A stretch of 64,000 nt of DNA, from assembly GCF_000169095.1 (NCBI RefSeq), contig NZ_AAVU01000019.1, positions 62,001 through 126,000 on the forward strand, read 5' to 3'. The notes beneath the pieces are model-generated. The model worked only from the letters and a program-made list of their open reading frames with translations. It was not told the origin of the DNA and did not search any database. This document shows positions 36,401 through 45,646 of this stretch, in pieces (positions within the stretch are counted from its first letter, which is position 1; each line of letters starts with the position of its first letter). The position numbers were made by a program, and so were the translations under genes. The stretch comes from Lyngbya sp. PCC 8106. Lineage in GTDB: Bacteria; Cyanobacteriota; Cyanobacteriia; Cyanobacteriales; Microcoleaceae.

Positions 36401-38363
36401 CGACTTTAATAAAAGGAGTATTTAAGCAAAATTCAAGAAATTGATAAAACTGTTTGCGTTGCTCAGGTTCTTTACAAACAAAGAAAAATTCTTCAAATTG
36501 ATCAAAAATGATCACAATTAATAAATTATGCTTGAGACTTTTTTGAAGAAAAGTTTTTATTTCGTCTAAGGTTTGAAATTTTTTCGAGTCTGATTGAATA
36601 AAATTTAGAGGACTAAAAGTTTCAGATAAGGCTTGACTTAATGCTTGAACCCAGTTTGTATAATATCGTTGTAAAATCGGTAAAACTCGACGTTCTTCTA
36701 CAAAAATATTTTTGAGTTGAGGAATTAAACCCGCTTGGATAATCGAGCTTTTTCCAACCCCAGAATGTCCATGAATCACAATTAATTTTCGGTCATTTAA
36801 GCGAATACGTCTAACTAAACGTTCAAGATCTCGCACTCGTCCAGATGCAGCAATTTCAGGATTAACTTTTTGATTTTTTTCAACAAAAGGTAAACCGGGA
36901 TTTGTAATCGATTGACTATGAACCAGACGACCCGCTCCAATAAACGCTCTTAATCCAAATTGTTGTTGAATTTCTCGCCGTTTTTGCTTCGTTGTAAACG
37001 CATCCAAATATTGCTGATTATGAAAGTATAACTCCCATAAGTGATTTAAAGTATCAACATAAAACTCTGGATCATATTCAGGTTTAGCGATTTTTTGAGC
37101 GCGTTTTAAAGTGGTAATAGCTTCTTCAATTTCACGTAACTCTTTTTGAGCTTTTGCAAGTGAGAATAAATACCAAGCTTTATGAAAAGACTTTTCCCAG
37201 GTTAAATAAGTGACTTCTTCATGTAAAATTGTTGTCAGTCTTTCTTTGACTTCCTGATCAAAAATATTGAGGGATTTTTCTGCTAATTTTTTTCCTTTTT
37301 TCCAGTTATGCTTTGCTAAAGCGACTTCAGAAAGAAAATGATAACCTCTCGCTTGTCGAAACGGATGAGAATAAACTTTATGTAAGCCCACCGCTTTTTT
37401 AGCAACATCTTCGAGTTCATCCCAATGTTTGAGACGATATAAAGCTAACGCTAACGCATTGATAAATTTTGAGGCTAAATCTGGACGATTATCTTGTTCA
37501 AATTTCTGGAGAGATTGCTGATAATAATTTTTAGCCAATAAATGAGATTGTTCTTGTCCTGAATGATTTAAGAAGGCATGACTATGCCACCAAAAACCAA
37601 GATAAAATAAAAGATAACCCCAACGTTCTAAATTATCCGTTTTTTCCCATAATGCCAAACTTTTTTCATAATGTATTCGTGCTGCTTCTGTCGAATTATC
37701 AGTGATTCGACCTAATACAAATTCTAAGCTGGCAGCTAGTTTTATGTCAAGTTGAATATTACGTTTCTGGATATCTTCTTGAGCGAGTTCAAGTTCATTT
37801 CTCAGGGGTGAACCTTTTCCTAACTTTAAGCTTGAATCTTCTAAAAAAATACTCGCTCCACTATCTGAAATAGTTTGAAAGACATCATCTGTTGTTTTTT
37901 TAAGAAACTTCAACAGTTCTTTTTCACTAATCACAAACTCAAACGTTGTTGCCCAACTATGAAAATCAGGAACCAAGCGAATCATCATTTGTAAAAGATG
38001 GTCATCAATCCAGATAATCAACGGAAATTTAAACTGACTAAACTCCTCTCGGATTTGATTTGTTGCTTTGAGAACTTCTTCAATATTATTAACAGATTCC
38101 AATCCAAAAATCATCAAAGCATGAGGTTGTGTTTCTCCTAAACATTGTTTTATAGTTGTATAAAGAGTCTTGGTTTCTACATCTAAAGTAATTTCTTGAA
38201 TTTCAACTAAACATTTCTTTCGTAAGCTCCGCATAACTTTTTCGCGCAAACTACGATAGTTGCAACAGGCTAAAACTAAAGAAAATTCATCTGAAAAATG
38301 ATTGATTATTCTTAATATTGTCTTGAAAGATCTGTTGTTTTTACCTCTGTTTTCATCGTCCAT
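33453..38363 (-). CDS. Giant TPR-STAND NTPase-WD40 protein
   Basis: The 1,636-residue protein has several parts. Residues 1-170 form an N-terminal domain without a visible P-loop. Helical TPR-like repeats follow at about 190-480. An nSTAND-type NTPase comes next, with Walker A HGHSGVGKSS near 530 and Walker B IVIIFDQFEEFF near 618. A charged coiled coil leads to one membrane helix at about 908-932. Finally there are 14 WD40 blades (about 1010-1590), enough for two seven-bladed propellers. STAND proteins are signal switches: ligand binding to the repeats triggers NTP-driven assembly. No effector domain is recognisable. The start is ATG at 38363. Confidence 0.85.
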   Translation of the reverse strand: MDDENRGKNNRSFKTILRIINHFSDEFSLVLACCNYRSLREKVMRSLRKKCLVEIQEITLDVETKTLYTTIKQCLGETQPHALMIFGLESVNNIEEVLKATNQIREEFSQFKFPLIIWIDDHLLQMMIRLVPDFHSWATTFEFVISEKELLKFLKKTTDDVFQTISDSGASIFLEDSSLKLGKGSPLRNELELAQEDIQKRNIQLDIKLAASLEFVLGRITDNSTEAARIHYEKSLALWEKTDNLERWGYLLFYLGFWWHSHAFLNHSGQEQSHLLAKNYYQQSLQKFEQDNRPDLASKFINALALALYRLKHWDELEDVAKKAVGLHKVYSHPFRQARGYHFLSEVALAKHNWKKGKKLAEKSLNIFDQEVKERLTTILHEEVTYLTWEKSFHKAWYLFSLAKAQKELREIEEAITTLKRAQKIAKPEYDPEFYVDTLNHLWELYFHNQQYLDAFTTKQKRREIQQQFGLRAFIGAGRLVHSQSITNPGLPFVEKNQKVNPEIAASGRVRDLERLVRRIRLNDRKLIVIHGHSGVGKSSIIQAGLIPQLKNIFVEERRVLPILQRYYTNWVQALSQALSETFSPLNFIQSDSKKFQTLDEIKTFLQKSLKHNLLIVIIFDQFEEFFFVCKEPEQRKQFYQFLEFCLNTPFIKVVLSLRQDYLHYLLEANRLKYFEAVNDNVLDKSILYHIGNFSPDEAKSVINQLTETTQLKPEAALIDELVKDLAQESNEVRPIQLQVVGAQLQAMEITTLEQYQREGPTRKLEEKYLEEVIDECGTENKQLAELVLYLLTDENNTRPLKTRSDLIREIRELAQYLEQKTHDLDTILKIFVASGLVCLFPEIPVERYQLVHDYLVYFIRQQHSEEIIAQRNYERRKREQAEAERKEVEEKLNQVLQQRLKEAQANIQRKKKQLILSLGVSLAMVILSATAILSTITVREQKAQLRSQNIETANFNYTAFLIDNNQLEASLSILRGAKYFRESFTESSLEKETLHKLWAVVNLLQERNRLEGDFGNAIGVSVSNDGQLIASAGEDKKIKLWNLRGQLIKEIEGHDAAILYVTFSPNSQIIASASLDKTIKLWTREGTIIQTIRGHEDVVQWVNFSPDGQTIASASRDNTVKLWRLDGTLITTLKEHKSPVSSVIFSPDGKLIVSADENGTLIFWNRQGQLLKTFKAHEGKIWSIAFSPDSQTIASASADQKVKLWGRQGQLLNSLEEHKHPVYSISYSPDSQCIVTADINGKIIFWSREGILKTTIRGHRDAVNQVSFTPDNQMLVSASRDSTVRLWNLNGIPQVFQPDKKVYSPIFSPDGEIIASVSAKNQVILWKVHRKIKQQLPYKLSTQLSFSAHRDIVNNISFSPNGKLIASASQDQTVKLWNLQGEVIKNLPHNAPVWTVKFSPDGTLIATASEDQIVRLWDNRGNLLQMLQGHQKQINDLSFSSDSQLIASASDDNTIILWNRDGKRLQTLIGNGNKFSSVSFSPSRGDEQLIVAAMADRSLDFWKGQNTTWKRLNTRTAVGGHTGEIYEVSFSPNGEIIASASSDGTVKLWDRYGNLISTLRVGSAPILSVSFSPDAQTLVATDQQNRVVFWKLDTSKFNSINFLLRQICIQFNDYLKYNSTVDQTDQVLCEQITPN

Positions 38364-38589
38364 AAATTATTTGACCTCTGATTTAATTAATTTTGATTCC
38401 ACCCTAATATTCATCAGTAAAAATGAGTATATTTCAGCTAATTCAACGTTTATTTAAACTAAACTTATTCAATAAATTTGTTAAGTTCAGATCACAAATA
38501 GAACAATCTTGAGATCGTTCGTCATCAGTTTATTACTTTTTTAATTTCCACCCTGAAGTTTGATTTAACTGCCAACTTTTAAATAAAAT

Positions 38590-38638
38590 TGACAAACAAA
38601 AACAACAGTAACGATGCTATTAACGAGTCTAGCATCGT
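38590..38638 (-). terminator. Terminator of the SxxK-protein gene
   Basis: A perfect 9-base stem (ACGATGCTA with TAGCATCGT, 10-base loop) at 38611-38638 is followed on the minus strand by TTACTGTTGTTTTTGTTTG. It lies 80 bases past the stop of the 399-residue gene and separates it from the STAND-WD40 gene. Confidence 0.75.
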
Positions 38639-38718
38639 CTATCTATTCTAACTCGTTCTAAATCAGAGTTGCAACTCCACTCCCATTTCAATAGAGATCA
38701 CGTTAACTCCCTGACCTT

Positions 38719-39918
38719 TTAAACCACTTCATCTAATTCCTCAGTAATCACTCGTCGTAGAATTTCAGTGACTTCTGCTGCTATTCGTGCATCCAATCGA
38801 ATGGACTCATCATCAAAATTTTCCATATCTTGAATAGGAATTACACCCCGTAACGTCATCGCAATTGATCGCAATTTTGCCGAATTTCCTGTAGCTTTGG
38901 GTAAAGGATCAACAAACTGTACAAAAGCCATATAAGTAGTTTCTATCGTTTGTCTTAATGAACTTGGCCCATGACCTAACTTAGAAAGAATCACCGGAAA
39001 ACGAATCACATTTTCTAACCCCAACATCTCCAACGCCACATCAACAAATCGAGCCGTATCTTTACCCAATCCCCTAATAATAGGTTGAAGACTATTCCAA
39101 TTGACTCCCGGAATTTGTAGACTGGGATCAAGATAATAATGCCAGCCAACCATAGAAATAATTCGAGTTAAATCATAAGCCGACAATAAATTTTCACCTT
39201 TTTCAGTCTCAGAAACAGCCTTCAGTAAAACCTCTTGTCGTTTACAATCCACCAATTCAGGATTCATCATCCAAGGACTTTCGCCATAATCCCCCTGAAA
39301 CTCTAAATCATAGTTTCCAGTAATATTCTGTAACCATTTCTCTAGTTTTTCCCGAGTTTCAAACCGCTTAAACATCGCCGATAAAGCATTAGAACTCGCA
39401 ATTTGTTTTTCATAGCTAACAATATCCTCAACAATGGCATCAAAACTAGCTTTCATACACTCATCTTCTGGATTTTGAATCTGCCAATTTTCCACAGCAG
39501 AATAGGGAAACCTTGAGTTGACTTGACTCAATACATTTAAAATCGCAATAATTTTTGTCGAACTCCAAAATTGAGCTTTTCTGAGCGAATTTTTACCCAT
39601 CCATAATGTTTGTAATTTTTCCTGTTCCCAACGACCCAGACAAATACAAGCTTCGGTAATTTCTTCATGCAGAAATAAGAGTGCATCTGGATTAATTTCA
39701 GGAATTTTCCCCAGTTGAGGATAGGGGCGAAATGTCATAGATTTCTGAAGCAGATATGTCGGATAGTGATCAATTTCATTTCGATAGGGAGAGTTTTCTA
39801 TTCCTCGATCCAAAAAAGCTAAATGATTGGCGTTAGCACCCTGATTCAGTTCAGTTTGTAATAGTTTTTTAAAAACATTGTCCCGGTTAATTGCTTGCTT
39901 GAGTAAATTTTGATTCAT
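38719..39918 (-). CDS. Unknown protein with SxxK and KLG motifs, possible serine hydrolase
   Basis: The 399-residue soluble protein is not confidently assigned. AQFWSSTKIIAILN near residue 118 contains SSTK, an SxxK motif as in penicillin-binding proteins and class A/C beta-lactamases. SKLGHGPSS near residue 310 could be the KTG-type box. The order and spacing fit that fold, but the middle SxN/YxN motif is not clear and no signal peptide is present. Alternatively the matches are chance. The start is ATG at 39918. A good terminator follows, so it is transcribed separately from the STAND gene. Confidence 0.5.
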   Translation of the reverse strand: MNQNLLKQAINRDNVFKKLLQTELNQGANANHLAFLDRGIENSPYRNEIDHYPTYLLQKSMTFRPYPQLGKIPEINPDALLFLHEEITEACICLGRWEQEKLQTLWMGKNSLRKAQFWSSTKIIAILNVLSQVNSRFPYSAVENWQIQNPEDECMKASFDAIVEDIVSYEKQIASSNALSAMFKRFETREKLEKWLQNITGNYDLEFQGDYGESPWMMNPELVDCKRQEVLLKAVSETEKGENLLSAYDLTRIISMVGWHYYLDPSLQIPGVNWNSLQPIIRGLGKDTARFVDVALEMLGLENVIRFPVILSKLGHGPSSLRQTIETTYMAFVQFVDPLPKATGNSAKLRSIAMTLRGVIPIQDMENFDDESIRLDARIAAEVTEILRRVITEELDEVV

Positions 39919-40196
39919 TGTAATTGGTTCTTCAACATCTAGAGAAATGCTGGATACTGTGGGTTTATTGGCAATAATTCAGTTTATACTGTTGCTTTGT
40001 ACAAATCAATCACCGCCCGACGACCCCATAGAATCGACGATCAATGATTGTTATTTCTCCATTCCTCTAATATCTTTAAATTTTTGCAGCATCAGGAACA
40101 AACTCTAACGATTAATCAGAACATTGCTTTCTTACCTTGACATTTTGAGTTAACTTTAGATTTTTAACTATTATATAATTACAAAAAAATAGCAAT

Positions 40197-40217
40197 AAAA
40201 AAACCCCATCAGGGGCG
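40197..40217 (-). terminator. Rho-independent terminator of ctaCDE
   Basis: On the minus strand CCGCCCC-TGA-TGGGG is followed by seven T residues, about 30 bases past the ctaE stop. This is a textbook hairpin plus T-tract. Confidence 0.9.
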
Positions 40218-40248
40218 GTAATAAATTGAACAAAAGTGATCTGATAAT

Positions 40249-40869
40249 TTAGAGTATATACAACAACAGAAACAGTACAATCCAGATCACATCAACAAAG
40301 TGCCAGTAAATCTCTGCCGCTTCCGGGCCAAAGTGAGACTCTTTGGTGTAGTGACCGTCTTTGCGACCTCGAAACAGAACCCCTAAAATTAACAGCACTC
40401 CAAAGGTAACGTGCATTCCGTGAAATCCAGTTAACACATAAAAGGAACTGGCGTACACATTTGTAGTCAAGCCAAATTCTAGATTACTGTATTCAAAAAT
40501 CTGACCCGCGAGGAATGCAATCCCCATCAGAGCCGTGATGATATACCATGTTCTCAAACCAGCCTGATCATTTTTCTTGATGGCAGCGGTGCCTTTATTC
40601 ATCACAAAACTACTGCTAATCAGAATCAGGGTATTAATTCCAGGAAGTAAGAGTTCGCGTTCAATGCCATCAGGGGGCCAGACTGTCGATTCCCCTCTAA
40701 AAATCAGATAGGCAGAAAATAGCCCCATAAAAATCATACTCTCCGCCACCAGAAACACGATCACCCCCAATAGACGGAGATCGGGATGTTCTTCATGGCC
40801 ATGAGCAGATATTTCTTGGGCTTGATAACCCATCGCGGTTTTTGTGTTGTCAATCGTTGAACCTTGCAT
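40249..40869 (-). CDS. ctaE: Cytochrome c oxidase subunit III
   Basis: The 206-residue protein has five or more membrane helices and the subunit III segments FLVAESMIFMGLFSAYLIF, GFHGMHVTFGVLLI and EIYWHFVDVIWI. It stabilises the aa3-type terminal oxidase that passes electrons from cytochrome c or plastocyanin to oxygen. It is third in ctaC-ctaD-ctaE, 155 bases after ctaD, and a strong terminator follows. The start is ATG at 40869. Confidence 0.95.
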   Translation of the reverse strand: MQGSTIDNTKTAMGYQAQEISAHGHEEHPDLRLLGVIVFLVAESMIFMGLFSAYLIFRGESTVWPPDGIERELLLPGINTLILISSSFVMNKGTAAIKKNDQAGLRTWYIITALMGIAFLAGQIFEYSNLEFGLTTNVYASSFYVLTGFHGMHVTFGVLLILGVLFRGRKDGHYTKESHFGPEAAEIYWHFVDVIWIVLFLLLYIL

Positions 40870-41024
40870 GAATCTCTACGACAAATTAGGGTACAAATCA
40901 AAAATCATCAGGAGGAGAGGTTAGGCGAGAATCGGTGTTTGTGTGATGCCGATGTGACGAACGGACAACTGATTGACTATCCTAACCCTCATTCCTAGAA
41001 ACTCTCCTGACGTTGAAGCGAAGT

Positions 41025-42749
41025 TTACTCATCCAACAACGAAGAAGACTTCGCTTGCGAGAGGGGAACACCATCTTGTTTACCCCGAGTTGAACCATTC
41101 GTTGCTTTTAAGCGTTCACGAATCGCTAGAGTTTTCTTCATTCCATAGTCGTAGGGGCCAGTTCTGAGTACGGGTGTACCTACAAAGTTCTCAATCGGCG
41201 GAGGAGAAGTTGTCATCCATTCTAGAGTCAGTCCATCCCAAGGATTATCCGGGGCTAAGGGGCCTTTGAACCAACTCCAAATCGCATTAATTAAGAACGG
41301 AATGGTGGAAACCGCTAACACCGCAGTCCCAATGGTGCAGATCATATTGATATCGGCATATTTGGGGTCATACATCGCCACCCGACGGGGCATTCCTTGT
41401 AACCCCAGATAGTGCATGGGTAAGAAGGTTAACGTTGTCCCAATGAAGGTCAAAATGAAGTGAACAATACCCAGGGGTTCATTCAGCATCCGTCCGACCA
41501 TTTTGGGGAACCAATGATAAATTCCCGAATAGATCGCAAATACCGCCCCACCAAACAGAACATAGTGGAAGTGAGCAACTACAAAATAGCTGTCGTGAAC
41601 GTGAATATCAAAAGGAACAGATGCCAACATGATTCCCGCTACCCCAGCAATCACAAAGGTAGACAGGAAACCCATTGCAAACAGCATGGCACTGTTGAGG
41701 CGCAGTTTACCGCCCCAAATCGTTGCCAGCCACCCAAACACCTTAATTCCGGTGGGAACCGCGATGATCATTGTGGCGATCATAAAGAACATCCGCAACC
41801 AACCGGGAGTTCCACTGGTGAACATATGGTGCGCCCAGACAATTAAGCCTAAGAAGCTAATCGCCAGACTGGAAAAGGCGATCGCATGATAACCAAAAAT
41901 CGGCTTGCGAGCATGAACCGGAATCACATCAGAGATTACCCCAAAGAAGGGCAGAACCATGATATAAACCGCCGGGTGCGAATAGAACCAGAATAAATGT
42001 TGGTAAACTACCGGATCACCTCCTCCGGCTGGGTTAAAGAAGTTCGTCCCGGCCAGTAAGTCAAACGATAGGAGTACCAACGCACCTGCAAGTACAGGAG
42101 TCGAGAGTAAGATTAAGGCGGAAACGGCGATCATCGCCCAGCACATCAGGGGCATATCATACAAGCCCATGCTCGGAATCCGCATTTTGAAAATGGTGAT
42201 CACAAAATTGAGTCCACCCAAGATCGAAGCCGTTCCAGCCAGCAGAACGCTCATAATCCAGAGTTCTTGGCCGATTTTACCCGACACCAAACTTAAAGGG
42301 GGATAAGCAGTCCAACCCGCTTGCGGGGCGTTTTGAATCACCAAACTCACCAACAGCAAGATTCCAGACGGGGGAACCAGCCAGAAGGCGACGGCGTTCA
42401 GTTTGGGAAACGCCATATCTCTCGCCCCGATCATTAAGGGGATCAGATAGTTGGCAAAACCCGCACCCGCAGGCACGATCCACAGGAAGATCATGATCGT
42501 TCCGTGCAGGGTGAACAGGCTGTTGTATATTTCCGGCGTGACGAAATCCGGATCGGGTGTTGCGAGTTCAACACGAATTACACCAGCCATCACGCCTCCG
42601 ATTAGGAAGAAGATGAAGGCGGTGACAATATACTGAATGCCAATGACTTTGTGATCGGTACTAAAACCAAAAAAGTCTCGCCAGTGTCTTTCCTGATGAG
42701 CATGAGATTCAGGAAGATTGGTGCTTACATCTAACTGTGCTTGTGTCAT
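41025..42749 (-). CDS. ctaD: Cytochrome c oxidase subunit I
   Basis: The 574-residue catalytic subunit has the heme and CuB ligands in LHGTIMIFLWIVP, FWFYSHPAVYIMVLPFFG and DSYFVVAHFHYVLFGG. HPAVY in place of HPEVY is the normal cyanobacterial form, with the His-Tyr pair kept. About twelve membrane helices are visible. I chose ATG at 42749 (MTQAQLDVSTNLP), since the open frame further up reads as untranslated leader. It follows ctaC by 278 bases, a wide gap for an operon. Confidence 0.95.
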   Translation of the reverse strand: MTQAQLDVSTNLPESHAHQERHWRDFFGFSTDHKVIGIQYIVTAFIFFLIGGVMAGVIRVELATPDPDFVTPEIYNSLFTLHGTIMIFLWIVPAGAGFANYLIPLMIGARDMAFPKLNAVAFWLVPPSGILLLVSLVIQNAPQAGWTAYPPLSLVSGKIGQELWIMSVLLAGTASILGGLNFVITIFKMRIPSMGLYDMPLMCWAMIAVSALILLSTPVLAGALVLLSFDLLAGTNFFNPAGGGDPVVYQHLFWFYSHPAVYIMVLPFFGVISDVIPVHARKPIFGYHAIAFSSLAISFLGLIVWAHHMFTSGTPGWLRMFFMIATMIIAVPTGIKVFGWLATIWGGKLRLNSAMLFAMGFLSTFVIAGVAGIMLASVPFDIHVHDSYFVVAHFHYVLFGGAVFAIYSGIYHWFPKMVGRMLNEPLGIVHFILTFIGTTLTFLPMHYLGLQGMPRRVAMYDPKYADINMICTIGTAVLAVSTIPFLINAIWSWFKGPLAPDNPWDGLTLEWMTTSPPPIENFVGTPVLRTGPYDYGMKKTLAIRERLKATNGSTRGKQDGVPLSQAKSSSLLDE

Positions 42750-43027
42750 GGGAAAAGAAAAAAAGATGAAAACGGATAAAAAGTGGTTGTAACGGATTAC
42801 CTCTATACTGGGCTGCAAAAATGTTTGCTTCCCCGCGATCACTTAATCCGTTTTTTGTCATCGGTTTCTAGCAAAAGTTGAGAATTCGACAATTCCCAAA
42901 TCCGTTCTAGAGGGAAATTGAGTGATAATTTCAGGGTTTGACGTTGCAGGTAACGTCTATCTGGGTTGGAGGTGTCAGGTAAGGTGAGTTAACACGCAAA
43001 CCTAATTCACCTCTAACCTCAAAGGGG

Positions 43028-44029
43028 TTACTGGGGATGAACTTCTGTCTGGATTTGTGCCAGGAGTTCCTCATTTACACCCATTTCTTCTGCATAAGGG
43101 GCGAGAAACTCACTGTTTGACATTTCAGAAGGCTTCACGGCTAAAGTTTCCGCTAAGTTCGGATTTTGAGCCACAGCGTTTTCTTGAACCCAGGCTTGAT
43201 AGTCTTCCGGAGTCTGAACAATCATCTGAGTTCTCATCGCGCCATGATAGCCTCCGCACAGTTCTGCACAGACAACCGCATAGGTTCCCACTTTTGTCGT
43301 TTTGAACCGTAGTTCTGTGGTCATACCGGGGATCGCATCTTGCTTCAGACGCAATTCGGGTAACCAGAAAGCGTGAATGACATCTTGGGCGTTGATGTTG
43401 AGTTGTACATCTTGACCGACGGGAACGTGCAGTTCACCTGCTATGACGCCACTATCGGCGTAGTTGAATAACCAGGCGTATTGCAGCCCCGAAACATCAA
43501 CCACAACATCTGCATTTTGACCCAGTTCATCGGGACGGGCGCCAATTCCCAAAGCAATTTGAGAACGTTCGCCTGGGGAAGTTGCCCCATTTTCTCCCGG
43601 TAAAGGGGCGGCGATCGCGCTTCCTCGCATTTTGGCGTGCGCTTCCATCGAGTGTTGACCCGACACCATGGGGTCAAGTCCACCCATTTGGTTATAGATC
43701 TCGAAACTATAAATCCCGACGGCTAACACGGTAACAGCGGGAATTGCTGTCCACAGAATTTCTAGCGATAAGTTGCCATGAATGGGTGGCCCATCGCTGT
43801 TATCACCGGGACGACGGCGAAATTTAAAAAATGCAATGACCAGAACTCCCTGAACGAGCAGGGTTAAGCCAAAAGAAATCGTTAGCATTAGTTGAAATAA
43901 GCTATCGACACTTGAAGCTTCTGCTGATGCCGCAGCAGGCATAAGACCGTTATTTTGGCCGTACCAGAGGCTGATGAGCGTTATGGCGATCCCAAACAGC
44001 ATGGTTAAGATTGAACCGGGAATGTTCAC
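43028..44029 (-). CDS. ctaC: Cytochrome c oxidase subunit II
   Basis: The 333-residue protein has two N-terminal membrane helices and a periplasmic/lumenal cupredoxin domain. The CuA site is read in CAELCGGYHGAM at about residues 251-262, and the aromatic electron-entry patch in YAWLFNYAD. It takes electrons from soluble cytochrome c or plastocyanin. About 60 extra residues, rich in Gly and Ala, lie between the second helix and the cupredoxin core. The start is ATG at 44029. It diverges from ctaA across a 607-base gap. Confidence 0.95.
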   Translation of the reverse strand: MNIPGSILTMLFGIAITLISLWYGQNNGLMPAAASAEASSVDSLFQLMLTISFGLTLLVQGVLVIAFFKFRRRPGDNSDGPPIHGNLSLEILWTAIPAVTVLAVGIYSFEIYNQMGGLDPMVSGQHSMEAHAKMRGSAIAAPLPGENGATSPGERSQIALGIGARPDELGQNADVVVDVSGLQYAWLFNYADSGVIAGELHVPVGQDVQLNINAQDVIHAFWLPELRLKQDAIPGMTTELRFKTTKVGTYAVVCAELCGGYHGAMRTQMIVQTPEDYQAWVQENAVAQNPNLAETLAVKPSEMSNSEFLAPYAEEMGVNEELLAQIQTEVHPQ

Positions 44030-44636
44030 TGTGATACCTCCTTAGTTTGGCACTCCCTTGTTTTTATACACTAGAGATCTGCGATGCAATTTTGTCTAGT
44101 GAATGATGATTTTAGACCGGGGTGATGGGGAAATTGGGGATAATGAGAAGACTATTAATGGCAAAATCTGTTCAATTTTTAACCTAAAACCTCACTCTAT
44201 AAGGTATAGCAGATCACCAAGACAAGCTGTCTTATTTACTAATTCTTAGACTTTTCTTTAGGATTCCGCCTAATCTGAATCTGAAGTCACAGTAATAATA
44301 CAAACCTCATTGCTTTTCTGAATTCAAATTAACATTTTTCTTAAAAATATTTCAGGTGAGGTTTACATAACTTAATAAACAAATAAAATCCGAAAACTTT
44401 GTAAAAGTCTGTCCATCTGCCGATTGTGTCGCTAAGGTAGATCAGTAGAACCGTGAATCCAGACTAGAGATTTAATGATGAGTGATTAATCGATGGGGTA
44501 TGAGGATAAAAAAGACCAATGGCAAAATCAATCCGTTAACCTGGAGAGTCCTCTAAGGAGTTGGGTTGTCAACAGCACAAAGCTTAGAGACAAAAGCTCA
44601 AACATTCATTGTCAATTCAAACTATAGACAGAATTC
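44030..44636. other. Divergent ctaC / ctaA intergenic region
   Basis: This 607-base AT-rich interval should hold the promoters of the oxidase genes (leftwards) and the heme A genes (rightwards). I see no repeat, small gene or motif I can name. The length leaves room for regulator sites or a small RNA. Confidence 0.6.
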
Positions 44637-45578
44637 ATGGCTAATACTGTCCTTCACAACAGAAATATTTCTACTGACGTTCAGCCCGCCGATCGCATTC
44701 GTCGCCTGGTCTGGAAACTCTGTATTGCCACTTTAATTTTAATGGCGATCGGCAGTGCCACACGAGTAATGAATGCGGGTCTGGCTTGCCCGGACTGGCC
44801 CCTGTGTTATGGTCAATTGGTGCCAACGGCTCAAATGAACTTACAGGTGTTTCTAGAGTGGTTTCACCGTCTAGATGCCGCCATCATCGGTTTCGGGGCG
44901 CTGGCTCTGTGTGGCTTATCCTGGTGGTATCGACAAGAGTTACCCAAATGGCTACCTTGGGCTTCTACCTTTGCCCTGAGTTTGATTGTGTTTCAAGGTA
45001 TTCTCGGTGGCTTAACAGTAACTGAACTTCTACGGTTTGATATCGTCACCGCTCATCTCGGAACTGCCCTGTTATTTTTCACCACCTTGCTGATCATCGG
45101 CTGTTCGATGATGCCCTACAAAGGCACAGGCCAGTGTGGAAAACTCCCTTGGGTAAGTTTAACAGCAGCAATTTTAGTTTATCTTCAAAGTTTGATCGGC
45201 GGATTGGTTGCCTCTCAATGGGCATTACACCAATGTTTCGGCGGCACTCAACTCTGTACCGTCATGAATAGCCACATTGCAGGGGTTGTTCCTCCTACCG
45301 TTGCCACCTTAATTGTTGTGTTTTTAGCATGGCGAACTTCAGCTTTGCATCCAATGCTACGAAACTTAGCGAACTGGGCTGGTATTTGTGTAATAGCTCA
45401 GATTGCAGTGGGAGTTGCCACCTTCCGCCTACATCTGCAAGTTGAACCTCTAACTGTTACTCATCAAGTGATTGCAGCCACATTGCTCGGAATACTGATT
45501 GCTTTGACCGTTCTGGCCTTTCGCGATCGCAACAGCCATAAAACAAGCAATACGTTCATCCCTTCAGCCAAGTCCTAA
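44637..45578 (+). CDS. ctaA: Heme A synthase
   Basis: The 313-residue membrane protein oxidises the C8 methyl of heme O to make heme A for the aa3 oxidase. Conserved features are SATRVMNAGLACPDWPLCYG, the Glu/His pair in EWFHRLDA, the His in TAHLGTALL and the paired Cys in CFGGTQLC. Eight membrane helices are visible. The start is ATG at 44637. It is followed by ctaB after 68 bases on the same strand and diverges from ctaCDE. Confidence 0.95.
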   Translation: MANTVLHNRNISTDVQPADRIRRLVWKLCIATLILMAIGSATRVMNAGLACPDWPLCYGQLVPTAQMNLQVFLEWFHRLDAAIIGFGALALCGLSWWYRQELPKWLPWASTFALSLIVFQGILGGLTVTELLRFDIVTAHLGTALLFFTTLLIIGCSMMPYKGTGQCGKLPWVSLTAAILVYLQSLIGGLVASQWALHQCFGGTQLCTVMNSHIAGVVPPTVATLIVVFLAWRTSALHPMLRNLANWAGICVIAQIAVGVATFRLHLQVEPLTVTHQVIAATLLGILIALTVLAFRDRNSHKTSNTFIPSAKS

Positions 45579-45646
45579 CTTAGAATTTGGAACTCTGAAT
45601 GAATTAACTCATTCCCCATCGAAGAACACTTCACAAGAGAAAATCA

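Noticed and set aside
41930..41990. HPAVY instead of HPEVY in CtaD as a defect
   Set aside because: Cyanobacterial oxidases of this type normally have Ala here, and the His and Tyr ligands are present.
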